From: Clostridium paridis
GTDB taxonomy: Bacteria; Bacillota; Clostridia; Clostridiales; Clostridiaceae
Reading direction: 5' to 3'
Assembly: GCF_016765615.1 (NCBI RefSeq)
Contig: NZ_JAESWA010000012.1
Span: 1 to 61,267, forward strand
Length of the DNA: 61,267 nt
The notes beneath the pieces were generated by a model. The model was not told where the DNA came from and searched no databases. It was given only the letters and a program-made list of their open reading frames with translations. A program made the position numbers and the translations under genes. Shown here piece after piece: positions 20,005-30,100 of the stretch. The stretch's first letter is position 1. Each line of letters opens with the position of its first letter.

Positions 20005-20286
20005 TTATTTTGTGCTTGCATTATTTACGACTTTTTCCCCTGGTTTAATTAAACCTAGTCTAACCCTAACCATTTCTTCTATAAATTCATCGTTATTACT
20101 TTGAATCTTTTGCACTTCTTGTTTAAGTCTATCATTGTCATTCTTCAACTCTTGAAGTTGTGCCTGTTTATCTGCTTTTTGTTTATTTAATCTTTTCATA
20201 GCAGTTTCTTGTCTAAAAAAGCTGAAACAAAAAAAACCTATCAAAAAGACTATAACCAAGTTCTTTAAGTTAATTCTTTTTCTCAT
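20005..20286 (-). CDS. divIC: septum formation initiator DivIC/FtsB family
   Basis: 93 aa, single-span membrane protein of the divisome. N-terminal basic residues, one membrane segment (about 9-25, LVIVFLIGFFCFSFF), then a coiled coil (about 30-68) with regularly spaced Lys/Leu/Gln, and a C-terminal EEMVRVRLGLIKPGE, the hallmark of FtsB/DivIC. It would pair with FtsL in the FtsLBQ-type complex. Position between yabQ and yabR matches Bacillus. ATG preceded by GAGGGG. Confidence 0.92.
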   Translation of the reverse strand: MRKRINLKNLVIVFLIGFFCFSFFRQETAMKRLNKQKADKQAQLQELKNDNDRLKQEVQKIQSNNDEFIEEMVRVRLGLIKPGEKVVNNASTK

Positions 20287-20363
20287 ATTTGTTCCCCTCT
20301 TTTATAACAATTCTTATCTTTATTTTAAAGAGAAAAGACTATATATTCAAGTAATTTTTAAAT

Positions 20364-20756
20364 TTATTTACTTTTTCCTAAAATTTTATAAAAAATTATT
20401 TTTAAAATGTAAATCACATTAATTAATATTATTCTGAAAAACTTATTTACACTTGATAATAGCATTTTTTCAAATCTTAAAATATACTTACTAATTAATC
20501 TTAAATATAATATGAATCCTATAATTATTCCACAGTAAACATAAAATCCTAAAAAAGCTGAATTATAATATAAAAGGAAAGTAAAAATAGCAAGGCCGCT
20601 TAATATACCAAAAAGTAAGTCTTCAAAAATTATTATAACCTTATTTATTCCATTACCTCTTATTATTCTATATGCATCAAAGAATATTCCTGTTAACATT
20701 CCTGCCAAAAGGCTATATACAATTATGTTATACTGTACATTGTTAGGTAACAACAT
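20364..20756 (-). CDS. yabQ: spore cortex biosynthesis protein YabQ
   Basis: 130 aa integral membrane protein with about four hydrophobic segments (12-30, 42-65, 70-87, 105-122). The YabQ pattern YSLLAGMLTGIFFDAYRII near the N-terminus is well conserved. In Bacillus it is made in the mother cell under sigma E and is needed for the cortex. It begins 9 bases after the yabP stop. AGGT precedes the ATG. Confidence 0.88.
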   Translation of the reverse strand: MLLPNNVQYNIIVYSLLAGMLTGIFFDAYRIIRGNGINKVIIIFEDLLFGILSGLAIFTFLLYYNSAFLGFYVYCGIIIGFILYLRLISKYILRFEKMLLSSVNKFFRIILINVIYILKIIFYKILGKSK

Positions 20757-20765
20757 AGCTATTAC

Positions 20766-21053
20766 CTATTTAAATAGCCTTTTAAGCAAGGCTTCCTTTT
20801 CTTTCTTAACTTCTTTTCCAGAATATATCATACTATATATAAGACCTGCGATAATAACATCTCCATTTTCAACATCAAGCTTATTCATCTTTAATTCTTG
20901 ACCTTTTATAACTAATAGTCCTTCATTTGTATTTAACTCTATTTTTTCCTCATCGAAGCTTAGGACTTCTAAAACTCCTGTTAGAGCTAATTTTTTTCTA
21001 TTTTCAAGACGAATTGAACTTTCCTTTTGAATTATTTCCTTTTTAGTTTCCAT
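20766..21053 (-). CDS. yabP: sporulation protein YabP
   Basis: 95 aa from the ATG at 21053, which has AAGGAG 8 bases upstream; an in-frame extension to 21119 lacks a ribosome binding site. Typical YabP/YqfC features: RLENRKKLALTGVLEVLSFD, LNTNEGLLVIKGQELKMNKL, and GLIYSMIYSG. In Bacillus YabP is needed for spore cortex formation and is expressed with yabQ. Unlike in Bacillus, 252 bases with a palindromic repeat separate it from rqcP. Confidence 0.9.
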   Translation of the reverse strand: METKKEIIQKESSIRLENRKKLALTGVLEVLSFDEEKIELNTNEGLLVIKGQELKMNKLDVENGDVIIAGLIYSMIYSGKEVKKEKEALLKRLFK

Positions 21054-21173
21054 AATGTCTCTCCTTAATAATATTTCTAACAGAATATATGCTAGTAAAT
21101 TAAATTTAAGAATTAACATTTATGAATTTATAAAATTTAATAAATTCCCTAAGAATACTATCTAGGCACTTAT

Positions 21174-21285
21174 TTATAATAGGATTTTAAGTTCAACTAA
21201 TAATTTATTCATTTCTGAAAATGTCCAGAAGCCGACATTTTCAAACAAGAATAAATTAAGTTTCCTATAAAAAACCCTATATAAT
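21174..21285 (+). repeat. palindromic element, copy B
   Basis: Second copy of the element at 18605-18713. The core 21215-21249 is 35 bases with one mismatch. The middle arms are AATTTAT (21202-21208) and ATAAATT (21251-21257): both arms changed relative to copy A so that pairing is kept. It lies between rqcP and yabP and could form a stable hairpin in any transcript covering both genes. Confidence 0.8.
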
Positions 21286-21305
21286 ATCTACTATTATTAT
21301 CGATA

Positions 21306-21566
21306 CTACTCTTGATCTTCTTCACCCTCTAGTATCTCATACATTTCTCTAGCATCTTCTTTTCTTACATGTTCTGCAATACTTACTATCTTTGCTTTAA
21401 TTTTTTTATTTGCAAATGTTATTTCTATAACATCCCCTTCTTTTATATCTGTTGAAGGTTTTGCTACTTTCCCATTAATTGTAACTCTTCCTCCTTCGCA
21501 AGCTTCTTTGGCTATTGTTCTTCGTTTTATAATTCTAGAAACTTTCAAATATTTATCTAATCTCAA
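21306..21566 (-). CDS. rqcP: S4-domain ribosome-associated quality-control protein RqcP
   Basis: 86 aa, TTG start with AAGGAGGAAAAG upstream. N-terminal S4 RNA-binding domain: MRLDKYLKVSRIIKRRTIAKEAC, GGRVTINGKVAKPS, IKEGDVIEI. In Bacillus RqcP (YabO) works with RqcH in adding C-terminal Ala tails to stalled nascent chains on 60S-like 50S subunits. The order hup, rqcP, yabP is usual in clostridia. The C-terminus ends in an acidic tail. Confidence 0.92.
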   Translation of the reverse strand: MRLDKYLKVSRIIKRRTIAKEACEGGRVTINGKVAKPSTDIKEGDVIEITFANKKIKAKIVSIAEHVRKEDAREMYEILEGEEDQE

Positions 21567-21610
21567 TTTCTTTTCCTCCTTATTAAATGCTAAAGTTTAT
21601 GTATTCAAAA

Positions 21611-21635
21611 AAAACCCGAGATGCACTCGGGTTTT
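21611..21635 (-). terminator. hup terminator
   Basis: 10-bp stem AAAACCCGAG / CTCGGGTTTT with a 5-base loop; the minus strand continues with T residues. Confidence 0.9.
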
Positions 21636-21641
21636 TTAAGA

Positions 21642-21917
21642 TTATTTACTAACTTTTTCTTTGAATTCTTTTCCTGCTTTGAATACAGGTACAGTTGATG
21701 CTGGAATTTGGATAGCTTCCTTTGTTCTAGGATTTCTTCCTTCTCTAGCAGCTCTTTCTCTTGTTTCAAATGTTCCGAATCCAACTAATTGAACTTTATC
21801 TCCATTAGCTAGTGCTTCTTCAACGCTTTCTATTAAAGCTTTTAAAGCTGCTTCAGCATCTTTCTTTGTTAATTTACTCTTTTCTGCAATACTAGTGATT
21901 AATTCTGCTTTATTCAC
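21642..21917 (-). CDS. hup: DNA-binding protein HU
   Basis: 91 aa from the GTG at 21917. Start chosen because GAGGAGGAT precedes it and HU proteins begin MNKAEL; an in-frame ATG 21 bases further up sits ahead of the ribosome binding site. Dimeric nucleoid protein. Visible: LTKKDAEAALKAL, VQLVGFGTFETRERAAREGRNP with the DNA-binding beta-arm, and PASTVPVFKAGKEFK. Flanked by its own promoter and terminator, so an independent unit within the sporulation cluster. Confidence 0.96.
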   Translation of the reverse strand: MNKAELITSIAEKSKLTKKDAEAALKALIESVEEALANGDKVQLVGFGTFETRERAAREGRNPRTKEAIQIPASTVPVFKAGKEFKEKVSK

Positions 21918-21993
21918 GATTACATCCTCCTCGATCATAGAGATATTAAATTACTGTAGTTTTTATTACTTATGTACTACATTATCTCATCCT

Positions 21994-22022
21994 ATTATAT
22001 ACCTTGATTTCAGCCTAGTCTA
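21994..22022 (-). promoter_or_regulatory. candidate hup promoter
   Basis: Minus strand TAGACT (22017-22022), 17-base spacer, TATAAT (21994-21999), in the 214-base gap upstream of hup. The -35 matches at 4 of 6 positions. Confidence 0.55.
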
Positions 22023-22131
22023 TAGAAATATAGATATTTTGTGTAAAAAAGGTATTTTTATGATAAGTAGTAATACATTTATACAATTTATATATATTCT
22101 CCTTAAATTCCTAATTTCCTCCTAGATTTTA

Positions 22132-23583
22132 TTATTTTTCTTTATTTTTTGATTCTTCCCATATTACATCTAGCTCATTTAATGACATTTCTTGTATTTT
22201 TTTCCCTAATTGCGCAACTTTTTGTTCTATATATGACATTCTTTTTATAAACTTATCAGTAGTTTTATTTAATGCTAATTCTCCATCAACATCTAGAAAT
22301 CTAGCTACATTAATACATGCAAATAACAAATCTCCTACTTCTTCTGTTATTCTTTCCCTATTTCCTTCCTTATATACCTCTTTTATTTCATTTAATTCTT
22401 CAATTACTTTTTCCATTGCTGGTTCAACGTTATCCCAATCAAATCCGACCTTCTTTGCTTTCTTTTGAACCTTATTTGCCCTTATTAATGCCGGCAAACT
22501 CTTGGCAATAGCCTCCATCTCTTCGGTAAGACTCTCTAATCCTTTTTCCTTTTTCTTAAGTTCCTCCCAATTTACAAGAACTTCTTTTGAGGAGTCTGCA
22601 GTTTCATCCCCAAAAACATGAGGATGTCTGTATATCATTTTATTGCATATTCCTTCTATTATATCTCCTATGTTGAAATATCCATCTTCCTTACCTATTA
22701 TTCCATGGAACACTACTTGAAGCAGCACATCTCCTAGTTCTTCAATTAATGCATCATCATCTAACTCTTCTATGGCATCTATGACTTCGTAGCTTTCCTC
22801 AATCAATGCAGACTTCAAACTTTCATGTGTTTGCTCTCTATCCCAAGGACACCCATCAACGCCTCTTAACCTTTCAATGATTTTTACTAAATCATTGAAA
22901 TCTTTTTTATTATTTAAATCCTTAGGGATATAAATAGATGTAAGATAATCTATATCTTCCTGTCTATCTAATTCAAATAGGGGAATATTTCTTATACTTT
23001 CCATCCCTTTAATTCCAGCTGCCCTAACATAAAATATCTCTGTATCATCATTATAGTATTCTGATAACTTCAATTTCACTTCTGAAGCTATAAATTGATT
23101 ATAAACTTGTGTTATAATCGTCCCTATTCGCTTATCTAACACCTGATTATCAATGTCAAAAGCATCTATTATCTTAAGTCCATCAATTGGATCAATTTTA
23201 AGCGCATCCATCATCGCATCCACAAAGCTTACTGCAGGATATATATTATATTCTATATTATTCTTATCACACAATGAAATTATGTTAAAAACAGATTTTT
23301 CGGCAACCAATGGATGCCCCGGTACTGCATATACCACATCTCCGAACTGTTCGTGAACCTTTATTAATTCTTTTGCTATGGCCTCATATACCTGATCAAA
23401 ACTTTGGCTTTCTTCATATTTTGAATCATATGTTTCAAAGTTAATGTCCATTTCCTTTAAATACTCAACTGTAGGGTGCTTTTCAGTTCTCAATAAAACC
23501 TGCTTACTTTCTTTCAGTACTTTTAAAGTTCCTAATGTCAATGCTTCTGGTGCACCCGGACCTAAACCTACTATTTTTATCAT
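22132..23583 (-). CDS. mazG: tetrapyrrole methylase / MazG pyrophosphohydrolase fusion (YabN)
   Basis: 483 aa, two-domain protein. The N-terminal ~220 residues form a tetrapyrrole (SAM) methylase-like domain: IVGLGPGAPEALTLGTLKVL and VYAVPGHPLVAEKSV. The C-terminal ~250 residues are MazG, an NTP pyrophosphatase: LRGVDGCPWDREQTHESL, EESYEVIDAIEE, EELGDVLLQVVFHG with the acidic metal site, and a second EELGD-like EEVGDLLFACINVARFL. MazG domains hydrolyse NTPs to NMPs for nucleotide housekeeping. It starts 16 bases after the flippase stop, as yabM-yabN in Bacillus, so they are co-transcribed. Confidence 0.95.
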   Translation of the reverse strand: MIKIVGLGPGAPEALTLGTLKVLKESKQVLLRTEKHPTVEYLKEMDINFETYDSKYEESQSFDQVYEAIAKELIKVHEQFGDVVYAVPGHPLVAEKSVFNIISLCDKNNIEYNIYPAVSFVDAMMDALKIDPIDGLKIIDAFDIDNQVLDKRIGTIITQVYNQFIASEVKLKLSEYYNDDTEIFYVRAAGIKGMESIRNIPLFELDRQEDIDYLTSIYIPKDLNNKKDFNDLVKIIERLRGVDGCPWDREQTHESLKSALIEESYEVIDAIEELDDDALIEELGDVLLQVVFHGIIGKEDGYFNIGDIIEGICNKMIYRHPHVFGDETADSSKEVLVNWEELKKKEKGLESLTEEMEAIAKSLPALIRANKVQKKAKKVGFDWDNVEPAMEKVIEELNEIKEVYKEGNRERITEEVGDLLFACINVARFLDVDGELALNKTTDKFIKRMSYIEQKVAQLGKKIQEMSLNELDVIWEESKNKEK

Positions 23584-23599
23584 TAAGCTCTCTCCTTTT

Positions 23600-25132
23600 T
23601 TATCTCCTTAATCGACTTCTAATGGTATCATATTTAAAAACTCCCAATATTACTATTAGAACTATATATATAATAATACCCAAAAATATCGAAATCAAGC
23701 AAGCTAAAGAAGGACTATTAATTTTATATGTTAACACTACATAACTCCCCATAACCCCTATTATCATTGCAATAGTTGCATAAGCAGGCTTAATCAATAT
23801 TTCATAGAACTTAATTTTTAATTTCAAATGCATCTTTAAACAAATCAAGTTTAATATTGATGAAACTAAGTATGCTGAAATACTTGCTATAACTGCGCCA
23901 TATACATTTAGCTCATTAATTGATACCAAGGTTGATGTTAAGAATATTTTTATGGCGCAGCCTATTAATAAATTTATTACCGGAATTATATATCTACCAG
24001 TACTTTGTAAAATTGCAGTTGTTGTTTGAGCTAGAACTATAAATGGAATTGAAATAGATAAATATTTTAAAATTTCATATCCATCATATCTTCCTGGAAA
24101 TATTATTTGCATTATTGGTAATGCTAAAAAGTACAACCCTGCTAAAGATGGTAATGCTATTGTAAATGATAACTTCAAAGATGTATTAACCTTTGAAATA
24201 ACTTCTTCTTTGTTACTCAATATATAATTTTCAGCAATTATCGGAACTATAGATGCACATAATGCCATAGAAAGAGTCAATGGTATATTTGTTAATACCG
24301 CTGCCTTACCTGTAAGCTGAGCGTAGAGAATTGTTGCTGTCTTTGTATCTAACCCAGCTTCCAATAGTTTTCTTGGAACTAGAACAGAATCTATAAGCCC
24401 CATAACACTACCTACTGTAGCACCTAAAGATATTGGAATAGAAATTTTAAGCAATCTATTTAGCACTTCTGGATTAAACGAAACTCTTTTTATACCAAAT
24501 TCCTTTTTAACTTTTCTATATTTAAAATATAAATAACTCCCTCCGAGCAATGCTCCAGCAGTGGCTCCAAAGGCAGCACCACCTGCTGAGTATTCTATCC
24601 CTCTAGGAAGTAATATAATAGCTAACCCCACGCCAACAATCACTCTTGCAATCTGTTCTAATATTTGAGAGATTGCTGAAGGTGTCATGTTTTGTAAGCC
24701 TTGGAAAAACCCTCGATATATAGTTGTAAAAGTCATTATAATTGGCGCAAATGAAATTCCTATCAATGAGAAATAAGCTTTACTGTCCCACTTAAGAAGG
24801 GAAATCAATGGTCTTGCACCAAAAAACAAGAACAAACTAGTGCCTGTCCCAAGTATAGCCATTAGCAAAAATGCTTCCCTAATTATTTGAAAAGTATCCG
24901 CCTTATTTCCTAAAGCATTATTTTCTGAGACCATCTTTGATATGGCTACAGGGACTCCTGCCGATAAAGCAATAAAAAACATATACAAAGGATAAGACAT
25001 CTGATAATATCCCACTCCTTCATCTCCTATAAGCATTATTAATGGCCATCGAAAGAATATGCCTAAAAACTTTGCTATTATTCCTGCCATACCAAGTATT
25101 ATACTTCCTTTTATTAGGGATTGCTTTCTCAT
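23600..25132 (-). CDS. MOP-superfamily flippase (SpoVB/YabM family)
   Basis: 510 aa integral membrane protein with roughly 12-14 hydrophobic segments. N-terminal KGSIILGMAGIIAKFLGIFF and YQMSYPLYMFFIALSAGVPVAISKMVSE are typical of the polysaccharide-biosynthesis / SpoVB flippases, which move lipid-linked precursors across the membrane. Position upstream of mazG matches Bacillus yabM. Clostridial genomes usually carry several paralogues, so the substrate (cortex lipid II or another polysaccharide) cannot be set from sequence. GGAGGTATTTT precedes the ATG. Confidence 0.9.
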   Translation of the reverse strand: MRKQSLIKGSIILGMAGIIAKFLGIFFRWPLIMLIGDEGVGYYQMSYPLYMFFIALSAGVPVAISKMVSENNALGNKADTFQIIREAFLLMAILGTGTSLFLFFGARPLISLLKWDSKAYFSLIGISFAPIIMTFTTIYRGFFQGLQNMTPSAISQILEQIARVIVGVGLAIILLPRGIEYSAGGAAFGATAGALLGGSYLYFKYRKVKKEFGIKRVSFNPEVLNRLLKISIPISLGATVGSVMGLIDSVLVPRKLLEAGLDTKTATILYAQLTGKAAVLTNIPLTLSMALCASIVPIIAENYILSNKEEVISKVNTSLKLSFTIALPSLAGLYFLALPIMQIIFPGRYDGYEILKYLSISIPFIVLAQTTTAILQSTGRYIIPVINLLIGCAIKIFLTSTLVSINELNVYGAVIASISAYLVSSILNLICLKMHLKLKIKFYEILIKPAYATIAMIIGVMGSYVVLTYKINSPSLACLISIFLGIIIYIVLIVILGVFKYDTIRSRLRR

Positions 25133-25273
25133 AAAATACCTCCAGTTTGAAACTTTACTACAGAATTTAAACTATGAAAATCTATTACGCTTATATTTTC
25201 ATTGTTATTGAATCTATACTAATGTCTATTTCAAACATAGAGGTATTATTCTAACTTATATTAAATTATGTGG

Positions 25274-25825
25274 TTATTGCTCCATTTGCTTTCCTAAAAA
25301 TGCTGATGCTGTTTCTGCTAATTTCATTTCTAAATCACCCAATTTTTGTCCATCATCTTTTTCAATTATTACTACAGCACCAATTGTATCTCCTTCTGCT
25401 AGTATTGGAGATATTACTTGTGTACTATACTTACCAGAATCATCATCACTATATAGTGGCACTACTTTACCAGTACCACCTCCTAATAATACTGTCTTCC
25501 TTTCTTCCATTATTGCTTCTAGTTCACTTGATACTTTCTTTTCAATATAATCTTTTTTTGATACACCACTTACTGAAATAAAAGCATCCTTATCAGCAAT
25601 TAGGATAATGTGTCCAATTGATTGTTGCAATGACTCTGCGTATTCTTTTGAGAAATCTGTTAACTCACCAATAGGAGAATATTTTTTTAAGATTACCCCA
25701 CCCTCTCTATCTGTAAAGATTTCAAGAGGATCTCCCTCTCTTATTCTTAAAGTTCTTCTTATCTCCTTTGGAATTACTACTCTACCTAAATCGTCAATTC
25801 TTCTTACTATGCCTGTAGCTTTCAT
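25274..25825 (-). CDS. spoVT: stage V sporulation protein T (transcription regulator)
   Basis: 183 aa. The N-terminal AbrB-type swapped-hairpin DNA-binding domain (about 1-50: GIVRRIDDLGRVVIPKEIRR, GDPLEIFTDREGGVIL) is followed by a GAF-like domain (about 60-183). In Bacillus it is a forespore regulator tuning sigma G genes. ATG after TAGGAGG. Single gene between the flippase and prsA, the usual mfd-spoVT-yabM order with prsA added. Confidence 0.96.
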   Translation of the reverse strand: MKATGIVRRIDDLGRVVIPKEIRRTLRIREGDPLEIFTDREGGVILKKYSPIGELTDFSKEYAESLQQSIGHIILIADKDAFISVSGVSKKDYIEKKVSSELEAIMEERKTVLLGGGTGKVVPLYSDDDSGKYSTQVISPILAEGDTIGAVVIIEKDDGQKLGDLEMKLAETASAFLGKQMEQ

Positions 25826-25994
25826 CCTTTGTCCCTCCTATTTTTATACTTTGAAGTAATTTTTTCTTTACAACATTATTATTTTTCTAAATAAATTTTT
25901 TATACGTAAAACTGGCTATTTTTATTCTAATTAGCAATAAAGATTTCTCATTGATGATTATGGAATATTCTATTCGTTATATATACAAAAAAAA

Positions 25995-26026
25995 GAGTCA
26001 CATCAAGAATTTTCTCGATATGACTC
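25995..26026 (-). terminator. prsA terminator
   Basis: Imperfect stem anchored by GAGTCA (25995-26000) and TGACTC (26021-26026); the minus strand continues with a TTTTTTTT tract. Located between prsA and spoVT. Confidence 0.85.
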
Positions 26027-26043
26027 CTCATATTAAATATTTA

Positions 26044-27048
26044 TTATAGTTTATCTTCGTAAGTTGTTACTTTATAGTCTTTCTTTAATTGTTCTAATGT
26101 AGAATTAATTAAATCACTCTTCTTCTGATTTGTTACATTTGTAATTATGTCTTCTTTTACATCTTCAAACTTCTTCACAATGTCTTGAGTTTGAATACCA
26201 GTTACTTTAATAATATGATATCCGAATTGACTCTTTACTGGTCCTGAAATATCTCCATCTTTTTTAAGAGCTTTAACTCCAGCCATAAAATCAGTATCAT
26301 ATTGAGTTGAGTTATAAGGGATAAACCCTAAGCTTCCACCATTATCTTTTGACCCTGTATCTGTTGATGAAGCTTTAGCCACATCTTCAAACTTAGCTCC
26401 GCCATCTAATTGTTGTTTTATCTTCTTAGCTTCATCCTCTGTTGCCACTAATATATGCGAAACAGTAGCTCCTGCACCTTGTGTAAATTCAGTAGCTTTA
26501 TTTTCATCATAGTACTTCTTAGCATCTTCATCAGTTACTTTTACATCTTTAGTAAGAGCTTCCTGAGCTTTTTGTACTATTGCTTGTTCTCTTATAAGCT
26601 TTTTAAGTGAATCCAATGTCATTCCTGCTGACTTAATGGCATCATTTAACTTATCCTCTCCGCCATACATTTCTTGATATGATTTTATTTGATCATCTAC
26701 AGCTTTATTTAAATCTGAATCTGAAGGAACTACTTTCATATCCTCAGCCTTTTTAAGCATCATTTTTTGATTTACTAATTGAGTAAGAACTTCTTTTCTT
26801 TGACTTGTTAATGCACTCTTAGCATCTGCATTATCTAAATATTTATCTCCATATTGTTGCTTTAGTTGGCTTATAGTTTGTTGTAGATTTTCATCTACTT
26901 CTCCCAATGTTATCTTTTGATCGCCTACTTTTGCTACAACAGTCTTTGCGATAGCTTCCGGTGTTTTTTGAACCATATTACAACCAACTACAGAGAAACT
27001 TACTGCTCCAACAATTATAAGCCCTAATAATTTTTTAACTTTCTTCAA
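26044..27048 (-). CDS. prsA: foldase lipoprotein PrsA (peptidyl-prolyl isomerase)
   Basis: 334 aa from the TTG at 27048, chosen because GGTGAGG lies about 6 bases upstream; a GTG four codons earlier is the alternative. A lipoprotein signal with lipobox VVGC (Cys23) anchors it outside the membrane. A SurA-like helical N-domain (about 35-165) precedes a parvulin/rotamase domain (about 190-290; ATVSHILVATEDEAKKI, STDTGSKDNGGSLGFI, SQFGYHIIKVTG). It helps fold secreted proteins. Monocistronic or after mfd, with a 131-base gap. Confidence 0.93.
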   Translation of the reverse strand: MKKVKKLLGLIIVGAVSFSVVGCNMVQKTPEAIAKTVVAKVGDQKITLGEVDENLQQTISQLKQQYGDKYLDNADAKSALTSQRKEVLTQLVNQKMMLKKAEDMKVVPSDSDLNKAVDDQIKSYQEMYGGEDKLNDAIKSAGMTLDSLKKLIREQAIVQKAQEALTKDVKVTDEDAKKYYDENKATEFTQGAGATVSHILVATEDEAKKIKQQLDGGAKFEDVAKASSTDTGSKDNGGSLGFIPYNSTQYDTDFMAGVKALKKDGDISGPVKSQFGYHIIKVTGIQTQDIVKKFEDVKEDIITNVTNQKKSDLINSTLEQLKKDYKVTTYEDKL

Positions 27049-27191
27049 TATCTTCCTCACCTTTCATTTTAGCTTTAAGTTCAACTAGCAATCCATATAT
27101 AATTAATTTTAAGTTAAACCAATGTGACATAATATTAGTATATCAATATTTTCTATTTATTTCAAAGCTATCAAATTTCCAAAGATTTTTC

Positions 27192-30100
27192 TTAAACAAC
27201 TTTATTCAACAATTCTTTTATTTCTTCTAATAAAGTTTCCTTTTTACCTTCACTTATTTTGTAAGCAAATGTCGGTTTTTCTCCAAGGTTAATATAAATT
27301 TTATTTTTGTAACTATCAAGTAAAGCTTTATATATATCTAGTTTTACTCTATCTCTACCTTGGAAAATAAATAATACCTTATTATCTTTTTCCTTAACTT
27401 CTTCAACTCCAAGAATTTTTGCTTTACTTTTAATATAAGCTATATCCATCAAATTAAATATTTCTGCTGGAATTTTTGAATACCTATCGTTAAGTTCTTC
27501 TTTTATATCGTCATAATCTTCCTGATTTTCAATAGCTGCAATTTTTTTGTAGATTTCAATTTTTTGAATCTCATCTTCAATATAGTTCTCTGAAATAAAT
27601 GCATCCACCTTAATATCTACAGTTGTTTCAATTGGTTCCTGATCTATTTCTCCTTTAATTAACTTAATTGTATCTTCAAGCATTCTACAATACAAATCAT
27701 AACCAACAGATGCCATGTGCCCATGTTGAGCTGAGCCCATCATATTTCCAGCTCCTCTGATTTCCAAGTCTCTCATGGCTATTTTAAAACCAGAACCGAG
27801 TTCTGTGAAGTCCTTTAATGCCTTTAATCTCTTTTCAGCTACTTCAGTAAGAATCTTATCTTTTTTGTATACAAAATATGCATAAGCTATTCTGTTACTT
27901 CTACCTACTCTACCTCTTAGCTGATATAATTGAGACAACCCCATTTTGTCGGAGTCATAAACTATCATTGTATTTACATTAGGAATATCTATCCCAGTCT
28001 CTATAATAGTAGTGCACAACAATATATCATATTCTTTATTCATAAAGGCCATCATTTCTTTTTCAAGCTCTCGTTCAGTCATTTGCCCATGAGCAATTGT
28101 AACTTTTGCTTCAGGTATCAAATCCATCAAGTATTTAGCCATCTTTTCAATATCTTCAACCCTGTTGTAAACAAAAAATGCTTGCCCACCCCTATTTAGT
28201 TCCCTTAATATTGCATCTCTTACTAATTGGTCATTATGTTCAACTACATAAGTTTGTATAGGGTACCTTTCTTCTGGTGGTGTTTCTATTACTGAAATAT
28301 CTCTAACTCCTGTTAATGACATATGAAGTGTTCTTGGAATTGGAGTTGCACTTAAGGTCAAAACATCTACATTCTTTTTTAAATTCTTTATTTTTTCTTT
28401 TTGAGTAACTCCAAATCTTTGCTCTTCATCTACTATTAATAATCCTAGATCTTTGAAAGAAATATCTTTGGATACGAGCCTATGTGTTCCTATTAATATA
28501 TCTACATTTCCTTCTTTTAACGACTTCAAAGTTTCTTTTTGCTTTTTAGCTGTTCTAAATCTACTTATCATGTCAATCTTAATTGGAAAATCAGAAAATC
28601 TCTTTCTCATGTTGGTATAATGCTGTTCTGCCAATATTGTTGTTGGTACTAAAAATGCTACCTGTTTCCCATCCATGACAGCTTTAAATGCTGCTCTTAT
28701 TGCCACCTCTGTTTTTCCATAACCAACATCCCCACATAGAAGTCTATCCATAGGCTTATCAGATTCCATATCATTCTTTATTTCCTCTAAAGATGTTAGC
28801 TGATCTGGAGTCTCTTCAAATGGGAATTCATCTTCAAATTGTCTTTGCCATTGAGTATCTTTTGAATAACTATGTCCCCTTAAAGTTGCTCTTGCTGCAT
28901 ACAACTTTACTAATTCTTCTGCTATATCATTGATAGAATTCCTTACCTTTGCCTTTGCCTTTTGCCACTCGGAACCACCTAATTTATTTATTTTAGGAGA
29001 CTTACCTTCACTTCCTATATATTTCTGAATCATGTCTAATTGATCAACAGGAACATATAGCTTATCACCTTTATCATATAAAATATCTAAGTAATCCCTA
29101 GTATGACCAGAAACCTCTATTTGTTTTATTCCTTTATATACACCAATACCGTGATTTACATGAACAACATAGTCACCAGGTTTTAATTCCCCAAAACTCT
29201 TTATTTTTCCTACACCTTTTTGCTTTGAAGGTTTTCTGGAAATCTTTCTTTTTGCTTCACCAAATACTTCTTTATCTGATATTACACATAATCTTAGTTC
29301 AGGATATTCAAACCCCTTAAGGAGATTGCCAAAGGTAATAACAACTTCTCCAAATTGAACATCTTTAATATCATCCCTATAAGAACTCTCAATTCCTCTA
29401 TCTCTTAAAGTATCTACCAGTCTTTCTCCTCTGCTTCTTGTACCTGATAATATTAGGGTTTTAAAACCTTTTTGTTTTTTATCTTTTATATCTTCAATCA
29501 AGAAATCTAATTGTCCTTGGTAATCATGAAGAGTTAGTTGTGTAAAGTTATTTATTGCAAGAGGTTTAAGATAATCCCTGCCTTTAGCTAAAGCATCAAT
29601 AGTTATTAATTCTTTATCTTCTAGCGCATTATAAAGAATATCTTCATCGATTAAAAGTTTTCCTTGAGATGGGAGTATATCCCCCCTTGATAAAAACGAA
29701 GTATAATTTTCACCAAACTCAAAATATAGACTTTCTAATCTACCTTTACACCTTTGGGTATCATCCATAACAACTAAATAATTATTAGTATACTGAAATA
29801 AACTCCAAGGATTCTCATATAAAAATGGCATATAACTTTCTATAGTCTCGAATGTCCAAGTTTCCTTTAAAAGTTCAATATTATTTCTAACTATTGAATC
29901 TAGCTTTTCACATACCTCTTTTTCTTTTTTTCTTTTATCCTTAACCTCATTAAATTCACTTTCGATATTACGAATAGATCTTTCTAGTGCTTCTTTGTCT
30001 AAAACTACTTCTTTGGCAGGAAAAATTTCAATCTCTTCAACCTTAGTAATACTTCTTTGCGTTTCTAAATTAAAACTTCTAATTGACTCTATTTCATCTC

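Noticed and set aside
27061-27130. Third, degenerate copy of the palindromic element upstream of prsA
   Set aside because: Only a short stretch near TAAGTTCAACTA matches; the core hairpin is absent, so chance is as likely.
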